Part shown: piece by piece, positions 18,194 through 26,537 of the stretch
Position numbering within the stretch: position 1 is the stretch's first letter
Layout of the letters: each line of letters opens with the position of its first letter
Source of the DNA: Chloropicon primus
Lineage: Eukaryota; Chlorophyta; Chloropicophyceae; Chloropicales; Chloropicaceae
DNA: 64,000 nt
NCBI GenBank assembly: GCA_023205875.1
Contig: CP060757.1
Location: forward strand, 1,302,001 to 1,366,000
Direction: 5' to 3'
Position numbers and translations under genes: made by a program
The notes under the pieces: generated by a model
Database searches by the model: none
The model's input: the letters and a program-made list of their open reading frames with translations, nothing else
Told to the model about the DNA's origin: nothing

Positions 18194-18895
18194 TCAGACG
18201 TCTCCCTTGGTGTAGCCCCCTCTCGCGGCCCGGAACGCGGGCAGCTCGGCCGCGCGGCGCGCCACCCTGTGGACCGTGGGCGCCTCGGACGCCACGTCCA
18301 GCCCGTGGACGTGCTCGGAGGCGTGGGCCTGGGGCACCACGAAGGCGTCCGCGAGGGAGACCTCGTCGCCGACGGCGAAGTCCCCGGCGCTGCCCGCCAA
18401 GAGGCGCTCCAGGGCGTGGAGGCCGGAAAGCACGGCCTCCCTCTTCACCCCGTCCGCGGCCTCCGCCCCGGCGACCGCCGCGACGCGCGAGACGGTCGTT
18501 CTGTTCTGAGCCGGCTGGATCAGAGACGTTACGGTTTCCACGACCTCGCGCACCCTCGCCCGCCTCACCGGGTCGTCCCTCGGCAGGAGGCAGAGGCCGC
18601 AGCCCGCGTTGCGCTCCTCGAGGAACTCGCAGATCGCGACGCTCTGGGTGATGCGCACCCGAAGGTCCCCGACCCCCCCCAACCGGACCTCCAGAAGAGG
18701 GACCTGCCGGTTGGCGCTCGCGTGGGCGAACTCGGACTCCCTCTGCTGGCCCCCGGGGAGGTCGACGGCAACTGGCGTGTACCTCAATCCCTTCAGCTCC
18801 ATTGCGATTCGCACCCTCCACGCGCACGTGCTCACCGTGCTCGTGTACAGCGTCATCTCGTCCCTGTGCTCACCAGGATTCTCCTTCATCATCAT
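18194..18895 (-). CDS. Zeta-class glutathione S-transferase / maleylacetoacetate isomerase-like
   Basis: Up to 233 residues. The thioredoxin-fold N-terminus is LYTSTVSTCAWRVRIAMELK, matching the zeta-class SxC active-site region followed by RVRIAL.LKG. RQVPLLEV carries the cis-proline and RITQSVAICEFLEER is the glutathione-contact loop (QS.AI). The helical C-terminal domain has SLIQPAQN, FAVGDEVSLADAFVVPQ, typical of the class. These enzymes isomerise maleylacetoacetate in tyrosine breakdown using glutathione. Three ATGs occur in a row at 18895-18887, and another at 18856 (MTLYTS) gives the usual family N-terminus; the latter may be the true start. It is divergent from APC11. Confidence 0.78.
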   Translation of the reverse strand: MMMKENPGEHRDEMTLYTSTVSTCAWRVRIAMELKGLRYTPVAVDLPGGQQRESEFAHASANRQVPLLEVRLGGVGDLRVRITQSVAICEFLEERNAGCGLCLLPRDDPVRRARVREVVETVTSLIQPAQNRTTVSRVAAVAGAEAADGVKREAVLSGLHALERLLAGSAGDFAVGDEVSLADAFVVPQAHASEHVHGLDVASEAPTVHRVARRAAELPAFRAARGGYTKGDV

Positions 18896-19267
18896 CCCCA
18901 CCACCACCACCGGTTCGTCGGGCAAATTCCAATCCCAATCTTCTTCCAAGGGCGAAGGGGACGCTGCGTCAGACACGTCACGCAGCGCGGCGTGGCCTAG
19001 TCCCACCACCACCTCCACCCCTTGCGTTGTGTTGGTCCTCTCTTCATATTATAATTTAAACCGAAACCCTGCCTGTCAGTCGACCTGGAGAGCCTTGAGC
19101 TCTTTGTGTTGTGTTGCGTTGTGTGTGTCTGGGGTGGGAAGGAGGCGGACGGAGGGTGGATGGGGGAATAGAAAAGGTAGGCTCCTCACCCCTCTCTCGC
19201 TCTCTTACTCGAGGAAGAGAAACCGACACCAGCGAGACGAGACGGCAAGGAAACCAGGCAGAGAGAG
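18896..19267. promoter_or_regulatory. Divergent 5' region between GST and APC11
   Basis: A 372-bp spacer. It includes an AT-rich stretch at about 19036-19056 and a GAGAGAGATG context at the APC11 start. No gene is supported. Confidence 0.4.
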
Positions 19268-19609
19268 ATGATGATGATGATGGACACGACGACGACGGCG
19301 AGGACGACGGAGGCGGAGGCTGCTGCTCCGCCTCGGGCGTTCAAGGTGAAGGTGAAGCACTGGAGGACTCTGGCGTCGTGGTCGTGGAACGCGGGGGATG
19401 ACGTGTGCGGCATCTGCAGGAACCCTTTCGACGGGTGCTCGCCGGAGGCCAAGTACCCCGGCGACGACAGCCCGGTGGTGTGGGGGACGTGCCGGCACGC
19501 CTTCCACCTCCAGTGCATCACGCAGTGGCTCTCCTCCCAGACCGAACAGAGGTGTCCGATATGCAGGCAGAACTGGGAGTTCAAGTCGGCGATGGAGACC
19601 GACGAGTGA
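19268..19609 (+). CDS. APC11: Anaphase-promoting complex subunit 11 (RING-H2)
   Basis: The gene encodes 113 residues: an N-terminal tail of Met/Asp/Thr and Ala repeats, then the whole APC11 fold. FKVKVKHWRTLASWSWNAGD matches the family strand-Trp start. The RING-H2 ligands follow in CGICRNPFDGCSPEAKYPGD, WGTCRHAFHLQCITQWL and CPICRQNW. The YPGDD..PVVWG insertion between the zinc ligands distinguishes APC11 from RBX1. It is the catalytic RING of the anaphase-promoting complex, recruiting E2 enzymes to ubiquitinate cell-cycle substrates. The start is the first of five consecutive Met codons (19268), directly after a GAGAGA tract. CDC27/APC3 of the same complex is encoded at 53.6-56.1 kb. Confidence 0.93.
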   Translation: MMMMMDTTTTARTTEAEAAAPPRAFKVKVKHWRTLASWSWNAGDDVCGICRNPFDGCSPEAKYPGDDSPVVWGTCRHAFHLQCITQWLSSQTEQRCPICRQNWEFKSAMETDE

Positions 19610-19706
19610 GAGGAAGTGAACCGAATTCTGTTTTCTCAAAGGATAAAAGTATATAAATGAACCAAACCCGCAAAAAGCTTCTTTTCGTGTTTTTGCTCGG
19701 TCCTCC

Positions 19707-21273
19707 TCAGCTGAAGAAGCTGAAGAAGCCGCCCCCTCCACCGCTGTTGCTGCTGCTCCCGCTCGCCTTTCCTTCTTCCTTCTCCTTCTCCTTCTCCTGC
19801 TTCTCCCTCTGGAACTTTTCCTCCCTCACAAGCTTCTCCTGCTTGTCCTTGAACGACAGGGCCTGGTAGAGTTGGTCCCTGGCGTTCATGCATTTGTCCA
19901 TGTGCTTCATCTCCGCATTGAACCTCAGTTGCGCGAGCTGCCACGTCTTCTTCGTCTGGTAGTAAGCTTGCTCGAACTTGGCGACGATGGCCCTCCTTTT
20001 CATGAGGTTCTCCTCGATGATCTTGATCCTGCTGAAAAAGTCCGCGTAGTCGGTCTGGCGGATGGCCTCGATGGTATACGACGACGACTTGATGAAGTTG
20101 TCGCCGTACACGGCGAAGATCATCTCGCCCGGATGGACCTGGCACGTGCCCCTGGGCTGGCACCTGTCCATTCTCCTGAAAAGCACCGACTCGGGGTCCT
20201 CCGCTTGGACCATCACGCTGGGCTCCGGGCCCATGTTGTAGGTGGGGAAGTCCAAGAAGAAAATCCCTGCAAAGTGGTTCTTCTTCCCGAACTCCGTCTT
20301 CAGGGAGTCCTCCTGGATCTTGATGTCCATGATCTCCCTGTTCTTGTGCTCAAACTTCTCCAGCAGAAGTAGCTTGAACTTGGAGCCTGGACTCTTCACG
20401 TGGACGCCAAAACCGGCGTCTATGTCCTCCTGTGCAACGACGACGCGAGCGGCGAACGATACGAGAGTCAGTCGCGGCGCGCGAAAGATTCCGCCTTCTC
20501 CTGATTCTCCCTCTTACCTGGGTCACGACGAGCTTGAAGTAGTTGGCTCCCTGCTTCTTCACGGTCTTGCTGATGGGTTCGCCGAACTTGAGCTCCCTCA
20601 GCTTTTTGAACTCCCCATTCTCCATCTCGTCCAGAACGCTCTGAGAGACCTTGCTCTTGATATCCGCGACGCCAAGCTTGGTGAACATGGAAGCAAACAC
20701 GTTGCCCATCGTGCCGAGGTTGGAAGTGTCGACCTCAAACTTCATCATATCCGACTCCTCGAGGCCCGCGTAGCCCTGCATGTCATACTTCCTCCTCTTG
20801 CCCGGGTCGCTTCACGCGCGCGCGCGAGGGCAGAGAGGAGAAGGCGCGGGGGAAAGCGCATCGTTAGCCTCGGGGTCTCTGCGCAAAGAGGCGCGCCAAG
20901 CCCAGGCGGGTGCGGGTCGTCACATGCTTATATATGGACTCTTTACTCACCTGATGATTCCATAGGCCACGGTGATTTCCTTGAACTTCTCCTCGGCCAA
21001 TTCCTCCTGGTGCCTGTTCTTGTCCGGGTGCCACTTTATCGCTTCCTTCTTGTAAGCGGACCTTATCTCGGCGTCGGTCGCGTTTCGGGGTACTCCGAGC
21101 ACGTCGTACAAGTCCGGTTTCTCCTCCTTGGCTTCCGACGGCATGCCTGCCAACCTCGCAGCCTCTTGCTTCTCAAACTCCGCCTCCGCCTTGAGGTCCT
21201 CCGCCCCGACCTCCTCCAGGTCGGGGAGGTCCTCCAGCACCTGGCCCCTCAACCCTCCGTCGTCAACCGGCAT
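19707..21273 (-). CDS. ARG1/ARL-type J-domain protein; three exons
   Basis: The exons are 21273-20951, 20809-20518 and 20429-19707 on the minus strand (donors GTGAGT, GTAAGA; acceptors AAG, CAG), giving 445 residues. The J domain (about 53-120) contains DLYDVLGVPRNATDAEIRSA and the HPD motif in KWHPDKN, then ISDPGKRRKYD across the first splice site. The middle matches plant ARG1: MKFEVDTSNLGTMGNVFASM, FTKLGVADIKSKVS, then MIFAVYGDNFIKSSSYTIEA. A coiled coil (IIEENLMKRRAIVAKFEQAY) and a Glu/Lys-rich tail ending in Ser/Gly/Phe residues follow. In plants ARG1 acts at endomembranes in gravity signalling; in a unicell a general membrane-traffic or chaperone role is more likely. The splice sites are supported by ARG1-like continuity over both junctions. 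Confidence 0.88.
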
Positions 21274-21607
21274 CGTCCCCCCTCTTGTCTGTTGTCCGAA
21301 GTCAATTTGACCCCCGTGTTGACACCTTAAAGTCTTATCCCCTGAACGGACGACTACCCGGGGTTTGCACTCGTTTCTAAACCCGGAGGGGGGGCAGGGG
21401 ACGCACTCACTCGCGTACGTAGTGTTCCAAAGATGTCCCCTTTGCGTCCCGTCCCGTCCCTCCTCACCCCTGCCTTGGTGCGGTGTGGTCTTTCCTCTCT
21501 CTTCTCCTCTCCCTGTCCATGGGTTCCCAACCCCAGCAGGCGCGGCACGAGGCAAAGCAAGGCGGCGGTGGGGGGTAACGCCTCCGTGGGGTGTGTGAGT
21601 TGTGACG
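21274..21607. promoter_or_regulatory. Divergent 5' region between ARG1-like and coiled-coil genes
   Basis: A 334-bp spacer with no gene that I can support; short Ser/Pro-rich frames on both strands look incidental. Confidence 0.35.
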
Positions 21608-22696
21608 ATGAGGTGGGGGCTGAGGGGCGTGTTCGGGGGCTGCGGGGGGAGGGCCAGGAGGGAGAAGGGAAAGGCAGGAGGGGGGAGGGTAAGGGAGACG
21701 AGTGGTGGGGAGGAACCCCTGCTCGGGGGGAGCGGGTATGTAGAGGTGAGCGCCAAGGGGAGCCTGCTCATCGACGGGGGCTCCCTCGAGATGGGGAGGG
21801 AGGCCATCGGGGCGCTCCGCAGGACGCTCGAGGGGGCCCGCGAGGACCTCTCGAGGGCGGAGGACCACCACGCGGACGAAATTCACGAGCGGGAGAAGGC
21901 CCACGACTCGGTGAGCGAGCGTTACGCCGAGAGGGATCGGGTCCTCAAGGAGGTCCTGGACCTGAGCCGAGAGATCGAGGGCGTGAAGCATCGGACGGAC
22001 GACCTGCGGGCGGCCATGGAGAGCGAGAGGGACACCCAAGCGAGGCTTGAGATCGAAGCGAAGCAGCAGCTGGAGAGGGGAGCGGAGCGAGACTCTCTGC
22101 GGCGGAGGAACCAGGAGCTGGACGAGGAGATCCGCCGGGCTCAGGAGATCCTGAGGACGGAGCGGGACGCGAGGACCAAGGCCCAGGCCCAGGCGAACGC
22201 GGACATCCAGCAGGCGACCGCGCCGCTGCGGCAGAGGGAGGAGAATTGCCAGGCGGACATCACCGAGGCCGACAAGGCCATCAAGAGACGAAAGGACGAG
22301 CAGGAGCACCTCCGGACCAAGATCAGCAGCCTGAACGTCGCCCTAGAGCAAGCAGAGTCCGACGTCTCGAGCCTGCTCCAGAGCAGGAGGGACAAGATGG
22401 ACAGACTCCACGACCAGCTCATCAAGTGCACGGACTCGCCCATGAAGGCGGAGTACAGGCGGGCGTCCCAGCGGCTCCAGAAGGAGAAGGAGGACGCGGA
22501 GGTGCTCAAGCTCCAGGCGAACATCCTGGCGGAGCAGCACAAGATGCAGGAGGAGCGCCTGCTCACCCTCCGGGAGAAGAAATCTGGCTGGGAGGAGGAG
22601 GAGAGGAGCCTCAAGGCGAAAATCGAGGAGCACAACGCCACGAGTAAAACCACGCTCCTCAGGAAAACGTCGAGGAAGCTTTTCGGCGAAGCGTAG
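21608..22696 (+). CDS. Coiled-coil protein of unknown function
   Basis: The gene encodes 362 residues from the ATG at 21608. A Gly/Arg-rich head of about 60 residues leads into SLLIDGGSLEMGREAIGALR, then an almost unbroken coiled coil to the end. Heptads include LSREIEGVKHRTDDLRAAME, QEILRTERDARTKAQAQAN and RRASQRLQKEKEDAEVLKLQ. There is no membrane segment and no enzymatic domain. The tail, TSKTTLLRKTSRKLFGEA, is basic. Such proteins are usually structural or cytoskeletal, but nothing here gives a specific role. The first 60 residues are of low complexity and the true start may be later, for example the Met at about residue 62 (EMGRE). Confidence 0.65.
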   Translation: MRWGLRGVFGGCGGRARREKGKAGGGRVRETSGGEEPLLGGSGYVEVSAKGSLLIDGGSLEMGREAIGALRRTLEGAREDLSRAEDHHADEIHEREKAHDSVSERYAERDRVLKEVLDLSREIEGVKHRTDDLRAAMESERDTQARLEIEAKQQLERGAERDSLRRRNQELDEEIRRAQEILRTERDARTKAQAQANADIQQATAPLRQREENCQADITEADKAIKRRKDEQEHLRTKISSLNVALEQAESDVSSLLQSRRDKMDRLHDQLIKCTDSPMKAEYRRASQRLQKEKEDAEVLKLQANILAEQHKMQEERLLTLREKKSGWEEEERSLKAKIEEHNATSKTTLLRKTSRKLFGEA

Positions 22697-22833
22697 CGCT
22701 GCGGCAACGACACGACTCCCTTCTCAAGCCCGGACACTGTGATATAATGGAATAATATATCAATCCGCGTTGCATGTTGTTATAGCAGTCGTAACGGCGG
22801 GGCCCTTCTGCCTGACAAGAGAGCGCGGAGGCG

Positions 22834-24235
22834 ATGGAGGTGGAGGCGGCCAGGAAGGAGAGAGGCAAGTGGTGGTTGTGGGGGAGGGGAGCAAGCGCGA
22901 GAAAGTACGCGGACCTCGAGGAAGGCCCGAGCGCCACGAACTCCAAAAGGGGAGCGAGCGCGAGAAAGTATGCGGACCTCGAGGAAGGCCCGAACGCCAC
23001 GAACCCCCAAAAGGGGTCAGACCAGGAGCCGACCAAGCGGAGGTGTTACGCTTGCGGTGCCCTGGCGCTCCTCGTCGTCGTCGTGGGAGTGGCCTGCGGG
23101 TTTGGCTTCGGGTTCGCGAGGCTCTCGTCTGGGAAGGGGGACGAGACGGCCGCGACGATCGACGGGCGGCTGAACTTTGAGTCGGTGTTCGGGTCGAACT
23201 GGATTCGCCGGGACAGCGGCGACGAGGTGACTTTCCTCGTCGTGGGGGACTGGGGGCGCGATGGCTTGGACGGGCAACGCGCCGTGGCGCGGGGGATGGC
23301 GTCCCTCGCGGACGAATTGAGGCCGGACTTTGTCATCTCCACGGGTGACAACTTTTACATCGGGGGGCTGGCGTCTCCGAGCGATTCTCAGTTCGAAACG
23401 TCGTTTGTTGATGTGTACAATGCTGGCTCGCTACAGGTCCCTTGGTTAACCGTGCTGGGGAACCACGACTACGGCGACAGTGGAGGGTGTGGTACGGCAG
23501 ATCTGAACGATGACGCCTGCCTTCCAGCCTCCAAGCGCTCAAGCCGATCGCCTCTCCATCAGCTTGAGCCCAGTCTCAGGGAAAGGGACTGGCGGTGGTT
23601 CTGCGATCGGTATTACACCTACGCGCCGAGCAAAGACGTGGAGCTCTTCTTTCTCGATACCAATCCATTCATCAAGGAGTACTACAATTACAGCTGGGCG
23701 CACGACATCCCAGGGGGGCTGTCGGCGCAAAACGCCGAGGGGCAGAAGAAATTTTTGGAGAGGGCGCTGGAATCCAGCGAGGCGGCGTACAAGATCGTCG
23801 TCGGCCACCACCCATTCTTCTCCAATGGGTACAGGGGCGGGGAAACGGACCTCCAGGACGCGCTGGGGCCTCTGCTCGAGAGGAACAACGTATCCATGTA
23901 CCTGAACGGTCACGACCACGACATGCAGCACGTGGTCGGAAAGGTAAGGCGTTTGGCGTTCCCTCTCGCAAAGCGCTGGCGGACTGGATGACTGACAGAC
24001 ACTCTTCCTCACTCTCTGATTTGGATCCCCCCAAACACAGTCTGCGACCACCCAATTCTTCACGAGCGGCGCTGGAAGCAGGACGGGCAGGGGCTTCACC
24101 GTGGGAGAGAACAGCATGTTCGAGTCGGACGAGCCGGGGTTCCTCTCCGCGAGGGTGCACCCCGAGAACGGCGCTCGGCTTAGCTTTCACGATGCCCAAG
24201 GCGATGTGATCTATACATGGAGCTCAGCGGGTTAA
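22834..24235 (+). CDS. Membrane-anchored type-5 (purple) acid phosphatase; two exons
   Basis: The exons are 22834-23943 and 24041-24235 (donor GTAAGG, acceptor CAG, phase 0), giving 434 residues. The cytosolic tail contains a 21-residue tandem duplication (residues 18-38 and 39-59, unit core GASARKYADLEEGP). A TM anchor follows (LALLVVVVGVACGFGFGF, about 75-95). The phosphatase domain has all five metal-ligand blocks: VVGDWGRDG, STGDNFYIGG, LGNHDYG, VVGHHPFFSNG and NGHDHDMQH. These match tartrate-resistant acid phosphatase (ACP5 type). The catalytic part would face the ER/vacuole lumen or outside, releasing phosphate from organic esters. The SPX-MFS transporter at the left end of the window is a functional relative. 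The start ATG is preceded by GCGGAGGCG. Confidence 0.87.
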
Positions 24236-24420
24236 AGAAATCCGAAGAGACCATGAAAACGACCAATGACAATTTTTTTCTTCCGCGCCATTTAAACTTG
24301 CTGACAGCTCCCAGGCAGGAGGAGGGGGAGGCAGGGAGGTGCGGGGGAGGAGAAGGAGGACCGGGGACGCGAGGGTGGGAGCAAGAAGGCTTCGGAGGAA
24401 GGAGGGCGAGGAGTTCCGCA

Positions 24421-25923
24421 ATGCAGTGCAAGATATGCCTCGAGGCCGCGGAGAACACCCGCGTCACGAAATGTGGGCACACGTTCTGCGAGGAGTGTTT
24501 GAGCCTGTGGTGGCTGAACGAAAAGGCGCAGAACAAGCAACAGACGTGCCCAACGTGCAGGCGTTGTCTATCGAACGAGGCGGACGTCTTCGCGGTGTAC
24601 GACGATCGGGGGAGCGACAGAGGGAAGGGGTCGGTCGCCAAGGAGGCCAGGGATCTCAGCGGCGGCTCCGTGTGTCACTACTTGAGTGATATTGCGAACC
24701 AATTCAAGTTTTTGGAGAGGGAGAACTCCGTCCTCCACGCAAGGTGTGCAGCTTTGACAGCAGAGATATCCCTGCTGAGGGCGCTGCGCGGGCCCTCCGG
24801 GGAGGGCGAAGCGGGGGAGGACGACCAGTGCGGCGCGAGGGATGGAACCACGAAGAACGGGGGCGACAGCGTGGGGGAGGGGAAGGGCACCAGCAAGGAG
24901 AACGAGGACCCCAAAGCTAAAAGCGCCTTGCCGGCTGTGGGGCTGCCTGGCGTAGAGACAGCGAGCAAGGCGAAGGCCCTGAAGGACCTCAAGGCGACGA
25001 GGGTGTACCGGAGCCACCAAGGACCGGTGCATGGCATCCATGTGTCCGGGGAGGGTCACTTCGTGGCCACCGCGTCTTGGGATTGTACTTGCAAGATTCA
25101 CAAGATCCATAGGATGAAGGGGGAGGACGATGGAAGTGGGAAAGTCTCCTGTGTTTCGCTCAAGCACGACCAGGGTCTGTACCAGACGCAATTCCATCCG
25201 AGATCGGAAGCCATTCTTGCCACCGCGAGCGGGAGCCTTGTAAACTTGTGGGACCTCAAGACCAGGAGGAGGACCCGGGCGTTCGACAGCCACGGCGACG
25301 ACGTTCACGACGTGGATTTTTCTGCGGACGGGCAGAGAATCTGCTCGGCTTCCGCGGACCGCACCTTGATGACGTGGGACATTGAGCACGGGAAGCAGAT
25401 CTCTCACCTGTTTGGGCACGAGAGCGAGGTCTATGGATGCCGCTACATTTCCAATGGCGCCCTGGCCAGCTGCGGCTTCGACTCGTCGGTGCGAGTCTTC
25501 GACCCCCGCTCGGGAAAGCAGGTCCAAAACCTGCTTGGCCACGAGGGTTGCGTGATAGGGGTCGACGTCGGACCGAACATCATAGCGTCCGGCTCGGACG
25601 ACCGAACGTGCCGGCTCTGGGACCTAAGGACCTGGAAGCCACTCGCGATCCTACATCACCACGCAGGCGAGGTCAAGAGGGTTGCCTTTTCGAACAACTA
25701 CCAATTCCTCGCCACCGCGAGCGGCGACAGAAGCATCCGGGTGTACGACACCGCCAGCTTGCACTGCGTGAGGATCCTCTCTGGGCACAGCGACCACGTG
25801 TTCTCGTGCTCTTGGATGCCGGGCGACGATGAGATCGTCACTGCATCGCACGATTGCAGCTGGCGGCTGTTTCAGCTGAAGGAGGCAAAGGATGATGGAA
25901 GGGGTCGAAACGTAACGGAATAA
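24421..25923 (+). CDS. RING finger-WD40 protein, probable E3 ubiquitin ligase
   Basis: The gene encodes 500 residues. A C3HC4 RING opens the protein directly: MQCKICLEAAENTRVTKCGH, then FCEECLSLWW and CPTCRRCL. A helical segment (SDIANQFKFLERENSVLHAR) and a disordered acidic linker follow. Seven WD40 repeats fill residues of about 195-490, recognisable from GH..V starts and WD ends: SHQGPVHGIHV, FDSHGDDVHDVDFS, LFGHESEVYGCRY, LLGHEGCVIGVDV, LHHHAGEVKRVAF and LSGHSDHVFSCSW among them. RING plus WD40 implies substrate recognition by the propeller and ubiquitin transfer by the RING. It is not COP1 (the RING starts at residue 4 and the long COP1 coiled coil is absent). The ATG at 24421 avoids overlap with the phosphatase, whose coding ends at 24235. 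Confidence 0.82.
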   Translation: MQCKICLEAAENTRVTKCGHTFCEECLSLWWLNEKAQNKQQTCPTCRRCLSNEADVFAVYDDRGSDRGKGSVAKEARDLSGGSVCHYLSDIANQFKFLERENSVLHARCAALTAEISLLRALRGPSGEGEAGEDDQCGARDGTTKNGGDSVGEGKGTSKENEDPKAKSALPAVGLPGVETASKAKALKDLKATRVYRSHQGPVHGIHVSGEGHFVATASWDCTCKIHKIHRMKGEDDGSGKVSCVSLKHDQGLYQTQFHPRSEAILATASGSLVNLWDLKTRRRTRAFDSHGDDVHDVDFSADGQRICSASADRTLMTWDIEHGKQISHLFGHESEVYGCRYISNGALASCGFDSSVRVFDPRSGKQVQNLLGHEGCVIGVDVGPNIIASGSDDRTCRLWDLRTWKPLAILHHHAGEVKRVAFSNNYQFLATASGDRSIRVYDTASLHCVRILSGHSDHVFSCSWMPGDDEIVTASHDCSWRLFQLKEAKDDGRGRNVTE

Positions 25924-25982
25924 AGTTACAATTGATGTGGGCTATTAAAGTTAATGTATAGTAGTACACGGTTACGCGCAGC

Positions 25983-26303
25983 TTATCCTTCCACGGACGC
26001 GCCGAGGCCCCCCACCGGAACGATGCCTGGAGGAGTCTGAGTCTCCAGGAGAAGCCTCCTTCCGGCGGGAGGACGAAGGGGACCGTGGCACACCACCGTG
26101 CCCCCAGGTCCAACGACGCAGTCGTCGTTGCTGCCCACCAGCGAGGGCGCCATCAGATCCTGAAGCCATGGCCCCTCGTAGTTCTCAGGGCCCTCTGCCA
26201 AGAACTTCCTGTAATAATTCTCCGCCTCTGTCGGGGTTATCTCCGCCGCTGCGCTCGAGAAGAGCAGGAGCAGGACGAAAACTGCACTCATCATGCGAAC
26301 CAT
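25983..26303 (-). CDS. Small secreted protein of unknown function
   Basis: The gene encodes 106 residues. A clear signal peptide, MVRMMSAVFVLLLLFSSAAA, is followed by a mature part of about 86 residues with EITPTEAENYYRKFLAEGPE and a glycine/proline-rich second half. Two cysteines (DDCVVGPGGTVVCHG) could form one disulfide. I recognise no domain. The downstream end is close to the converging RING-WD40 gene (60 bases), and the start is divergent from nothing: HSP110 lies behind it on the same strand. A spliced longer form is possible but not evident. Confidence 0.55.
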   Translation of the reverse strand: MVRMMSAVFVLLLLFSSAAAEITPTEAENYYRKFLAEGPENYEGPWLQDLMAPSLVGSNDDCVVGPGGTVVCHGPLRPPAGRRLLLETQTPPGIVPVGGLGASVEG

Positions 26304-26537
26304 CGTGCCTTTTGGTGTCTCTTATCTCGCAGTCGCCGCCAGTCGCTCAACGCGTTTGTGCGCAGAGGCCGGTGTCTGGGCACCAAGAACCTGGCCCATT
26401 GTAGTCACGAGCCGTGACCCGAGCCGGTCCTTCATCCCAAGGACAAGAACACAAATGGAAGAAATATATAGCAAAGCAATTGGCTTGCTTGGAATGAATC
26501 TAGTACACTCTACATTACTTCAAACACTGCGTGGTGC

